From assembly GCA_934183045.1 (NCBI GenBank), contig CAKPRW010000006.1, positions 1-31,352 of the forward strand: a stretch of DNA of 31,352 bases, in the 5' to 3' direction. The notes beneath the pieces were generated by a model. That model did no database searches. It was not told the DNA's origin and saw only the letters and a program-made list of their open reading frames with translations. Numbering within the stretch: position 1 is the first letter of the stretch; the number at the start of each line of letters is the position of its first letter. This DNA is from an uncultured Clostridia bacterium. GTDB taxonomy: Bacteria; Bacillota; Clostridia; TANB77; CAG-508. Shown one piece after another: positions 11,538-18,767 of this stretch. The translations under genes and the position numbers were made by a program.

Positions 11538-12803
11538 ATGATGGATAAAACTCAAGATACTATAGAACTACTAAAAACATATAATCAAGAACATATAATC
11601 AAATTATTTGGTAGATTAGATAGTGCGAAAAAAGAAGAACTAATACAACAAATAAATAATATAGATTTTCATCAAATTATGGAATTATATGATAATACCA
11701 AAAAGAAAATTGAAATAAAAGAAAATAAAATAGAAGCTATTAGTTATTTAGATAAAGAAAAATTAACAGAAGATCAAAGAGAAAAATTTAATAAACTTGG
11801 AGAACAGGCTATTAGAGCTAATGAATATGCAGTTGTTACAATGGCAGGTGGGCAAGGAACAAGATTAGGACATAATGGACCAAAAGGTACATTTAAATTA
11901 GATGTATATGGAAAAGGAAAATATTTATTTGAAATTTTAGCCGAAAATTTAAAAGAGGCAAATAAGAAATATTCAACAATAATACCATGGTACATAATGA
12001 CAAGTAAAGAAAATAATGATGAGACTTTAAAATTCTTAGAAAAAAATAATTATTTTGGATATCCAAAGGGATATGTTACATTATTTACTCAAGGAGAATT
12101 GCCACTAGTAGATGTAAATGGAAAACTACTTATTAATAAAGATATGAAAATTAAAGAAGCTTCAGATGGAAATGGGGGAGTATTTTCTTCTTTAAGAATT
12201 TCTGGAATGTTATCAGATATGAAAGAAAAAAATATAAAATGGGTTTTCATTGGAGGAGTTGATAATGCTATTTTAAAGATGGCTGATACATTATTACTAG
12301 GAATGGCAATAGATAAAAAAGTGCAAATAGCATCAAAATCAGTTGTTAAAGCAAATCCACATGAAAAAGTAGGAGTGTTCTGTAAAATGAATGGTCACCC
12401 AAAGGTAATAGAATATTCAGAGTTGCCAGAAAAAATGGCTGAAGAAGTAGACAAAAATGGTGAATTGAAATATGGGGAATCTCATATTATGTGTAATCTA
12501 TTTAGTATAGATGCAATTGAAAAAGTAAGTAAAGAATATTTAATGTATCATAGTGCTTTTAAGAAAAATTCATATGTAGATGAAAATGGAAGAGAGGTTG
12601 TTCCTGAAGGACCAAATTCTTATAAATTCGAATCATTTATTTTTGATAGTTTTGAATTTTTTGATGATATTGCAATTTTAAGAGGTAAAAGAGAAGATGA
12701 TTTTGCACCCGTAAAAAATAAAGAAGGTGTAGATAGTCCCAAAACAGCTAAAGAATTATACGAGAAATATTGGGAAAGACAAAAAAGAGAAATTTATATG
12801 TAA
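11538..12803 (+). CDS. UDPGP-family UTP--sugar-1-phosphate uridylyltransferase
   Basis: About 421 residues. The family signature MAGGQGTRLGHNGPKGTF (around residue 97) is the nucleotide-binding loop of eukaryote-type UDP-GlcNAc/UDP-glucose pyrophosphorylases. These enzymes join UTP and a sugar 1-phosphate to give a UDP-sugar and pyrophosphate in the cytoplasm. Further support comes from the block FIGGVDNAIL and the length. The start at ATG 11538 is chosen because AAAGGA lies nine bases upstream; the frame stays open back to 11406, but that stretch has no ribosome binding site and an atypical composition. The substrate (GlcNAc-1-P, GalNAc-1-P or glucose-1-P) cannot be fixed from sequence alone. 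The next gene downstream encodes a GlmU-like acyltransferase, which suggests an amino-sugar pathway. Confidence 0.85.
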   Translation: MMDKTQDTIELLKTYNQEHIIKLFGRLDSAKKEELIQQINNIDFHQIMELYDNTKKKIEIKENKIEAISYLDKEKLTEDQREKFNKLGEQAIRANEYAVVTMAGGQGTRLGHNGPKGTFKLDVYGKGKYLFEILAENLKEANKKYSTIIPWYIMTSKENNDETLKFLEKNNYFGYPKGYVTLFTQGELPLVDVNGKLLINKDMKIKEASDGNGGVFSSLRISGMLSDMKEKNIKWVFIGGVDNAILKMADTLLLGMAIDKKVQIASKSVVKANPHEKVGVFCKMNGHPKVIEYSELPEKMAEEVDKNGELKYGESHIMCNLFSIDAIEKVSKEYLMYHSAFKKNSYVDENGREVVPEGPNSYKFESFIFDSFEFFDDIAILRGKREDDFAPVKNKEGVDSPKTAKELYEKYWERQKREIYM

Positions 12804-12824
12804 AATATTTTAATAAATGAATGA

Positions 12825-12901
12825 TTCAGACTATATTATAAATTTGTTAAATTATGGTTTTCTTGTATTCATAATTTAATGATCTTATAATATAGTCTGA
12901 A
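12825..12901. repeat. Long perfect hairpin between the nucleotide-sugar genes
   Basis: The outer arms TTCAGACTATATTATAA (12825-12841) and its exact reverse complement (12885-12901) form 17 bp. After a five-base symmetrical internal loop, TTAAATTATG (12847-12856) pairs perfectly with CATAATTTAA (12870-12879), leaving a 13-base loop. There is no T-tract on either side, so it is not a standard terminator. It could be an mRNA-processing or stability structure, a miniature transposable element, or a small RNA. Confidence 0.75.
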
Positions 12902-13006
12902 TTAAAATAAAAACGTTTTATTTATATGTATATTTTTTGTTACTATAATTAATAGGAGTAAACTATAATTATTATAACAAGAAATTTTATAGGAAAGGAA
13001 AAATAA

Positions 13007-13672
13007 ATGGAAGAGTGTAAAGTAAAAAATTTATATAATTTAACTGAAACAATAGCTAAAGAATTGCTAGAAAATATAGAATATCCATGGGAGGCTTTAC
13101 CAAAGATAAGCAATTTTATTTTAGAATTAGGAGATAAACTAGATAAAGAAAAATATGAAAAAAGAGGAGAAAATATATGGATAGCAAAAACTGCTAAAGT
13201 AGCTCCAACAGCATATATAAACGGACCTGCTATAATAGGAGAAAATGCAGAGATAAGACATTGTGCTTTTATAAGAGGAAATGCTATTGTAGGAGATGGA
13301 GCAGTTGTAGGAAATTCAACAGAATTAAAAAATGTTATATTATTTAATAAAGTGCAAGTTCCACACTATAATTATGTAGGAGATTCAATACTTGGGTATA
13401 AATCACATATGGGAGCAGGTTCTATTACATCAAATGTGAAATCTGATAAAAAATTAGTTATAGTAAAGAATGGAGATAAAAAAATAGAAACAGGTCTAAA
13501 AAAATTTGGTGCAATGATAGGTGATAATGTAGAAGTAGGATGTGGAAGTATTTTAAATCCTGGAACAGTTATAGGAAATAATACAAATATATATCCATTA
13601 TCATCAGTAAGAGGAGTTGTAAAAGAAAATAGTATTTATAAAAATCAAAATGAAATAGTTGTAAAACAATAA
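13007..13672 (+). CDS. Left-handed beta-helix acyltransferase similar to the C-terminal half of GlmU
   Basis: The product is 221 residues with an ATG start preceded by AGGAAAGG. An alpha-helical N-terminus (about 1-55) is followed by hexapeptide repeats (for example IIGENAEIRHCAFIRGNAIV and VIGNNTNIYP). The block VPHYNYVGDSILGYKSHMGA resembles the GlmU acetyltransferase region around its catalytic histidine (NHLxYxGDxxxG). The family usually transfers acetyl from acetyl-CoA to an amino sugar phosphate. It lacks the GlmU pyrophosphorylase half, and the preceding gene supplies a different type of uridylyltransferase. Such proteins are often called UDP-N-acetylglucosamine pyrophosphorylase, but no nucleotidyltransferase domain is present here. 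The exact substrate is unknown. Confidence 0.8.
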   Translation: MEECKVKNLYNLTETIAKELLENIEYPWEALPKISNFILELGDKLDKEKYEKRGENIWIAKTAKVAPTAYINGPAIIGENAEIRHCAFIRGNAIVGDGAVVGNSTELKNVILFNKVQVPHYNYVGDSILGYKSHMGAGSITSNVKSDKKLVIVKNGDKKIETGLKKFGAMIGDNVEVGCGSILNPGTVIGNNTNIYPLSSVRGVVKENSIYKNQNEIVVKQ

Positions 13673-13716
13673 TGTTTTATATAAAAGAATATGTATAATT
13701 ATTACATTAATAATAT

Positions 13717-13750
13717 AAAATATCCAGGCAATAAATTGCTTGGATATTTT
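13717..13750. terminator. Terminator between convergent acyltransferase and holin-like genes
   Basis: A 15-bp stem (AAAATATCCAGGCAA with TTGCTTGGATATTTT, one G-T pair) has a four-base loop. It lies between two convergent genes, and the stem itself supplies U-rich 3' ends in both directions. Confidence 0.85.
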
Positions 13751-13768
13751 ATTGTAAGTAAAAACTTA

Positions 13769-14143
13769 CTACATTTGTTGATTTCCAGGTATAAAGTAAT
13801 CAACTACACCATAGATTAAAGCTCCAATTATTGCTGCAATCCAAGAAATTGAATATCCTGCAACAAAGAATTGAGTTACATATAAGACAATAGCAGCTAA
13901 TGCAAATCCTATAAATCCCTTACCAAATGGACTAGCATGTAATCCAGTAAATTTAGTAACTAAATAATCTATAACAGTTAGGACAACAGCTGCTACTGCT
14001 AAAGTCCAAAAACTATTGATCGTGAATCCAGGTGTAAAAAATGCGGTGATAGCTAAAACTACTGCAGCTGCAATTAATCTTCCTATTATTTGCCATACAG
14101 TAGATGTACCGCCTTTGACTTGATTTCCTTGTGCTTCTGACAT
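13769..14143 (-). CDS. Four-helix membrane protein of the phage holin family (PF04020, YvlD-like)
   Basis: The product is 124 residues with four hydrophobic segments, roughly 17-42, 46-62, 72-93 and 98-116. A short polar N-terminus and a polar tail, GNQQM, flank them. Length, four-helix layout and small/aromatic residue pattern match the superfamily-IV phage holin-like family, which is common as a chromosomal gene in Firmicutes. Despite the family name there are no phage genes nearby, so a lysis function should not be assumed; YvlD-type relatives belong to envelope-stress operons. The start ATG is preceded by AAGGAGG. It is a single-gene unit that is convergent with the acyltransferase gene and divergent from the DUF421 gene. 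Confidence 0.8.
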   Translation of the reverse strand: MSEAQGNQVKGGTSTVWQIIGRLIAAAVVLAITAFFTPGFTINSFWTLAVAAVVLTVIDYLVTKFTGLHASPFGKGFIGFALAAIVLYVTQFFVAGYSISWIAAIIGALIYGVVDYFIPGNQQM

Positions 14144-14304
14144 TAGTCTAACCTCCTTAGTTATTAAAATTCATTATGCTTTTTTTTAAAGGTTCTAAAA
14201 TTATTATTCACCAAAAAAAATAATTTATTCAAAAATTTTAGTATAAAAAAGTTAATATTTGTTAAAAATAAGAAAAAATTAAAAAATATATAAGAGGTGT
14301 GAGA

Positions 14305-14985
14305 ATGTTAATTACATTTTTTAGAGCAATAATATTGTATATTATTGTTTTAATAGTTATGAGGTTAATGGGGAAGAGAGAAATAGGCCAACTACAACCA
14401 TTTGAACTTGCAATTTCTATTATGATAGCAGACTTAGCTTCTATACCAATGACTGAAATAGGCATACCAATTTTTAATGGTATAATTCCTATTTTAGGAT
14501 TATTAGTAATGCATTTAATTATATCTATTATAAATATAAAAAGTTTAAAAGCAAGAGAGATCATATGTGGAAAACCAAGTATACTAATTTATAGGGGAAA
14601 AATAAATGAAGAAGCATTAAAAAAAGAAAGATTTACAATTAATGAATTACAAGAAAGATTAAGAGGAAATAATGTATTTAATTTAGGAGATGTAGAATAT
14701 GCAATATTAGAAACTAGTGGAGAAGTAACAGTTATTCAAAAGCCAGAAAAGAGAACAACAATACCAGAAGACTTTAATATAACTCCAGATTATGAAGGAA
14801 TACCTTATGATTTGGTTATAGATGGAAAAATAATGAGTAAAAATTTGAAAGCTATTGGTAAAAATTATGCTTGGTTGAAGAAACAAGTGGAAAAATTTAA
14901 TATTAAACCTGAAGAAGCTCTGGTAGTTACACTTGATGGAAAAGGACAAATATTTTGCCAAAAAAAGGAAGATAAGGGGGCTTAA
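14305..14985 (+). CDS. DUF421/YetF family membrane protein
   Basis: About 226 residues. Three N-terminal hydrophobic segments (about 3-23, 36-56, 60-80) are followed by a cytoplasmic domain. The signatures RLMGKREIGQLQPFELAISI and then GKPSILIYRGKINEEAL, FTINELQERLRGNN and VEYAILETSGEVTVI are typical of the YetF/YcaP family (DUF421). The biochemical role is unknown; in Bacillus, members have been linked to spore germination and lipid-packing effects. The start is ATG 14305 with AAGAGG seven bases upstream; a GTG two codons earlier would overlap that site. It is directly coupled to the DUF4363 gene, one base beyond its stop, an arrangement often seen in spore-forming Clostridia. Confidence 0.88.
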   Translation: MLITFFRAIILYIIVLIVMRLMGKREIGQLQPFELAISIMIADLASIPMTEIGIPIFNGIIPILGLLVMHLIISIINIKSLKAREIICGKPSILIYRGKINEEALKKERFTINELQERLRGNNVFNLGDVEYAILETSGEVTVIQKPEKRTTIPEDFNITPDYEGIPYDLVIDGKIMSKNLKAIGKNYAWLKKQVEKFNIKPEEALVVTLDGKGQIFCQKKEDKGA

Positions 14986-14986
14986 T

Positions 14987-15382
14987 ATGTGGAAAGAATT
15001 AATTATTTCTATTGTTATTGTTATTATAATAATTGTTGGAAATATTGTTACTCAGAATTATACTGTTAGTTCTATAGAGGAATTATCAAATAGTTTATTG
15101 GAATTAAGAACGCAATTAGAAAAAAATGAGGAAAATATTAAAGAAGATGATATTAAAGATAAGATAAACAAAATAGAGGAAGATTGGCATGATAAACATA
15201 GAAAATTTGCATATTATATTGAACATGATGAATTAGAAAAAGTGGAGACTGATATAGTTTCTTTAAAAAGTTTTATAGAATCAAATGAATATGCGGAAGC
15301 TACTAGTGAACTAGATAAATGTACATTTATACTAAAACATATAGAAGAAAAATATGATTTTAGTTTAGAAAATATATTCTAA
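14987..15382 (+). CDS. DUF4363 family small membrane-anchored protein
   Basis: About 131 residues: one N-terminal transmembrane helix (4-22, rich in Ile and Val), then an all-helical, highly charged outer domain. The pattern of a four-helix domain with conserved W near residue 66 and a spaced repeat of DELEKVETDI... LKSFIE fits DUF4363. The start ATG 14987 follows AAGGGGG and begins one base after the stop of the DUF421 gene, so the two are translationally coupled. The partner family and membrane anchor suggest the pair works together at the membrane. No enzymatic residues are evident and the function is unknown. Confidence 0.75.
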   Translation: MWKELIISIVIVIIIIVGNIVTQNYTVSSIEELSNSLLELRTQLEKNEENIKEDDIKDKINKIEEDWHDKHRKFAYYIEHDELEKVETDIVSLKSFIESNEYAEATSELDKCTFILKHIEEKYDFSLENIF

Positions 15383-15387
15383 AAATA

Positions 15388-15442
15388 AAAAATCCCATTT
15401 TGAACTTTACTTTTAAAGATATAGTTCAGTTTCGGGATTTTT
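15388..15442. terminator. Bidirectional terminator between DUF4363 and lonB
   Basis: The outer stem AAAAATCCC/GGGATTTTT encloses an inner TGAACT/AGTTCA stem. It has T- or A-rich flanks on both sides and lies between convergent genes. Confidence 0.8.
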
Positions 15443-15454
15443 ATTTTTGAATTT

Positions 15455-17855
15455 TTATTTGTTTAAGCTAACTTTTGCATATTTTTTCAATTTTTCATAA
15501 ACAAGAGCATTTATTGTACCTGCAGGGAAATGACCGTTTTTGTCTTTCTTACCAGCTGGAACTCCTGTTAAAACTTCAATTCCTTCTTCAATTGTAGAGA
15601 TAGAATAAATATGGAATTTTTTATTTTTTACAGCTTCTATAATTTCATCAGAAAGTTGTAAATTATCAACATTTTGTACTGGTATCATAACTCCATGAGA
15701 ACCATCTAATCCTCTCATTTTACATATCTGATAAAATCCTTCTATTTTTTCATTAACTCCACCAATTGGTTGGATTTGTCCTTTTTGATTAACAGATCCA
15801 GTAACTGCAATAGCTTGATTTATTGGTATTCCAGATAGACTAGAAAGTAATCCATATAATTCTGTACTAGAAGCACTGTCGCCATCAACACCATTGTATA
15901 ATTGTTCAAAACAGATACTTGCAGTTAAACATAAAGGAATATCTTGTGCAAACATTTCGCCTAGATATCCAGATAAAATATACACACCTTTTGAATGTGA
16001 TGGACCTGAAATATCAACTTCTCTTTCTATATTAACAATTCCAGATTTTCCAGTATAAGTATTTACTGTTATTTTTGCTGGTTTTCCAAATGCATAATCT
16101 CCAATTGTTAGGACAGTTAGGCCGTTTAGTTCTCCTACCTCATATCCAGAAGTGTTAATTAAAAGAGTATTTTCTTTGATCATTTCTAAATATTTAGCAT
16201 CATATTTTTTGACTCTTTCAATTCTTTCTGTTAAAGCTTTATCAATAAATTTACCTGTTACTACTTTAGATTTTGAAATTTTTGCCCAAGTGGCAGCTTC
16301 GCCTACTACTTGAATTAGATCATTAAATCTTGTAGATATTTTATTATGACTTCCGGCTAATCTAGAAGCATATTCTGTTAATTTAGCCATAGCTTCTTTA
16401 TCTAAATGAGGAAGTCCTTCATCTTCACAAAAACCATGAATGATTTTTGCAAGTTTATTTACATTATCTTTATTAATTTCAGCAGTTTCTTCAAATTCTA
16501 CTTTTATTTTAAATAATTTTCTAAAGTCAGAATCCATAGCTAAAAGTGTTTGGTATATGCTGCTATTACCTATTAAAATTACTTTTAAATCTAATGGAAT
16601 AGGTTCAGGTTTTAAAGATATTAAAACCATAGAAGAACGTTGTTCAGTTGAGTTTTCGATTCCTATTTTTTTAACTCTTAAGGCTTTTTTTAGATTTTCA
16701 TAACAAGCACCATTTGAAAGTAAATCTTTAGCTTGGAAAATAATATATCCTCCATTTGCTTGTTGTAATAATCCAGGTTTTAACATTGTGTGATCAGTTT
16801 TTAATGAACCATAGTAATTCTCATATTCTATAGTTCCAAAAATGTTATTATAAGAATAGTTAGAATCCATAATAACAGGAGCACCTTCACGGTTTGAGTT
16901 ATCAATAAATAAATTTACACGATAATTTAAACAAGGATCAGGTTTTTTTGCCATAGGATTTTGAGGAACTTGCCCCTGTTGATTTTTATTATCTGTGTTA
17001 TCTGATTCTAAAAAGTTAGGAATGTTCTTTAAAACATCTTGTTTTATGTTGTTTAAAAATTGATTTATTTTCTTGTTTCTTTTATATTTTGTTTTTAGAT
17101 AGTTTATATGAACATTAACAGTTAATAAAGCAATATTAGATTGCCATTCTGATATTTTTTTGTCTGATTGACGTTCAATTTCTTTTATTTGACCGATGGC
17201 ATTCATAATTTGTTCTTGAACAATAACTGATTTTTCTTCATATTCTTGTTTGATAGAATCCTCTAATTTGTTAAATTCTTCTTCTTCAATAGCTTTTCCA
17301 TCAACAACAGGCATCATGTATATTCCGTTTTGGGCAGCTTTTACTTGGAAGTTGTATTTAGATGCATCTAAGTTTAACTTTTCTAATAAAGCAGAACGTT
17401 TTTCTTCAAATTCTTGTTTTATTAAAGCTTTTTCTTTTTCAAAATCATCATTATTAAAGGTTTTTTGAATATCTTTTTTGATTTCTTTAATAAAACCTTC
17501 CATTGCTTCTTTAAATTCTTTACCTTGACCTGCTGGTAATTCAACAGCAATTGGTTCATTTGGGTTATCAAAATTGTATATATAACACCAATCAGAAGGA
17601 ACTTTTTTCTTTGGGGCAATTTTATCTAAGTAATTTTTTGTGTACATAGTTTTTCCAACTCCACTAGGTCCTTCTAAATATAAATTATAACCTTTAACAT
17701 CTACTTGTAATCCAAATTCTAAAGCTTTAATACCACGATCTTGTCCAATACCTGTTTGTATAGATTCAAGTTCACCGTGTAGTCTCAAAGTTAAAAATGT
17801 CAGTATTACAAGTCATTTTTAGACTTTTATAACTTAACTCATTTTTGTTTTTCAT
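15455..17855 (-). CDS. lonB: LonB-type ATP-dependent protease, read across a +1 frameshift near the N-terminus
   Basis: With one +1 shift the product is about 799 residues. Start ATG 17855 has GGAGGA five bases upstream. The first 26 residues include LSYKSLKMTCNTDIFNFETT, the usual start of this family, and skipping the C of CGG 17777 continues GELESIQTGIGQDRGIKALE. The Walker A motif GPSGVGKT follows, then a long coiled-coil insert (about 110-250) and an AAA-type second half with LLQQANGGYIIFQAKDLL. The C-terminal Lon-type peptidase has the Ser-Lys dyad region (DGDSASSTELYGLLSSLSGI and TGSVNQKGQIQPIGGVNEKI). LonB proteases degrade specific cytosolic proteins using ATP. A TTG at 17788 could start a shorter protein but lacks a ribosome binding site and the conserved N-terminus. 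Confidence 0.85.
17772..17784 (-). other. +1 frameshift site at a CGG codon in lonB, followed directly by TGA
   Basis: On the minus strand zero frame reads GAG ACT ACA CGG TGA, stopping after 27 codons. Skipping the C (17777) gives ACA GGT GAA CTT GAA, which continues into the full protease. The upstream codons have a good ribosome binding site and the family's conserved N-terminal motif, so both frames are coding on either side of the CGG. Confidence 0.75.
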
Positions 17856-18004
17856 TTGTTTCCTCCAAAATTTTTCTTATTGTAACCATTTTTATATTTT
17901 TTTATTAATTGTATTTTATATTACTTATATAAAAAAGTAAAGAAGATAGAAGAAAAATATTTGATTTTGAAAAAAATATAGAATAAAGAGTGGAAAAGAG
18001 CGAG

Positions 18005-18048
18005 AAAAGGCGGAAAAGGGCGCGTCCCCTTTTCCGCCCTTTTCCGTC
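18005..18048. repeat. GC-rich REP-like hairpin in the lonB-tetR intergenic region
   Basis: GGCGGAAAAGGG (18011-18022) pairs with CCCTTTTCCGCC (18029-18040), and GAAAA/TTTTC continues the stem across a one-base bulge. The G+C content is far above the rest of the region, and the loop reads CGCGTC. The 315-base gap between lonB and tetR holds this element and the tetR promoter, and nothing else recognisable. The GCGTCCCC core recalls the GACGTTCC units flanking the tyrosine transposase at 29.7-30.8 kb, so it may be a solitary REP-type element. Confidence 0.6.
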
Positions 18049-18111
18049 CTTTCCCCCTTCTTCCATTCTTTTTTTAAATTGTACTACCCGTTCGAAATCA
18101 TATGAAAACTA

Positions 18112-18140
18112 TTGCAATATTTTACATGAGAATATATAAT
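18112..18140 (+). promoter_or_regulatory. Sigma-A-type promoter of the tetR-acyl-CoA ligase operon
   Basis: TTGCAA (18112-18117) and TATAAT (18135-18140) are separated by 17 bases, a near-consensus housekeeping promoter 40 bases before the tetR start codon. Confidence 0.75.
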
Positions 18141-18179
18141 AGGTATAATTATTATCCTAGTATGAAAGGATGGCATTTT

Positions 18180-18749
18180 ATGAATAAAACAAAAAGAAAA
18201 ATATTTGAAACTTCAATGAAGTTATTTGCAGAGAAAGGATATGATGCAACAAGTATTGAAGAGATAACAGCGACAGTAGGAGTGGCAAAGGGAACGTTGT
18301 ATTATCATTTTTCTAGTAAGGAAGAAATATTTAATTTTTTGGTTGAAGAAGGAATAAAATTATTACAAAATAGTATTGATATTAAAACAGCAAAATACTC
18401 AAATTACATAGATAAAATAAAAGCAATTGTCCTAATTCAAATAAAAATAGTGGTTAAATATGAAAATTTAATTACTATATTATTGAGTGAATTTTGGGGT
18501 GAAGGCTCACGAAATCAAATGTGTAAAGAGCATATTTTACAATACATAAATCAGATAGAAAAAATCGTAAGAGAAGGAATTGAAAAAGGAGAAATCAAAA
18601 AAGGAAATCCTCAAGCAATTGCTTCAGAGATATATGGTTTAATTTGTTCAAGTTTGGTATATAAAATAAGAAACCAAGGAGAAATAGACAAGATGAAGTT
18701 ATATAAAGAATTTGAAAATACAGTAATTGAAGGGCTAAGAATAAAATAA
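18180..18749 (+). CDS. TetR/AcrR family transcriptional regulator
   Basis: About 189 residues. The N-terminal helix-turn-helix is typical: KIFETSMKLFAEKGYDATSI, then EEITATVGVAKGTLYYHFSS (about residues 7-45). The remainder is an all-helical ligand-binding domain. The start ATG 18180 is chosen because GAAAGGA lies nine bases upstream and family members begin just before the first helix; an upstream ATG in frame at 18102 would place the promoter inside the coding sequence. The gene is 18 bases upstream of an acyl-CoA ligase gene in the same unit. It probably represses its own operon and responds to a fatty acid or acyl-CoA, as FadR/FapR-like TetR proteins of Firmicutes do, but the ligand is inferred only from the neighbour. 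Confidence 0.92.
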   Translation: MNKTKRKIFETSMKLFAEKGYDATSIEEITATVGVAKGTLYYHFSSKEEIFNFLVEEGIKLLQNSIDIKTAKYSNYIDKIKAIVLIQIKIVVKYENLITILLSEFWGEGSRNQMCKEHILQYINQIEKIVREGIEKGEIKKGNPQAIASEIYGLICSSLVYKIRNQGEIDKMKLYKEFENTVIEGLRIK

Positions 18750-18767
18750 AAGGGAGTAGATGGATCG

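Noticed and set aside
13769..14143. Prophage remnant based on the holin-like gene
   Set aside because: No other phage gene, integrase or attachment site is nearby; this family is common as an ordinary chromosomal gene.
1685..17784. Simple reassignment of CGG to another amino acid such as Trp or Gln
   Set aside because: Changing the meaning of a three-base codon would not repair the frame; both genes need one base to be skipped.
17788..17790. TTG as the real start of lonB, giving 777 residues without any frameshift
   Set aside because: No ribosome binding site precedes it, and the conserved family N-terminus with a good GGAGGA-ATG lies just upstream in another frame.
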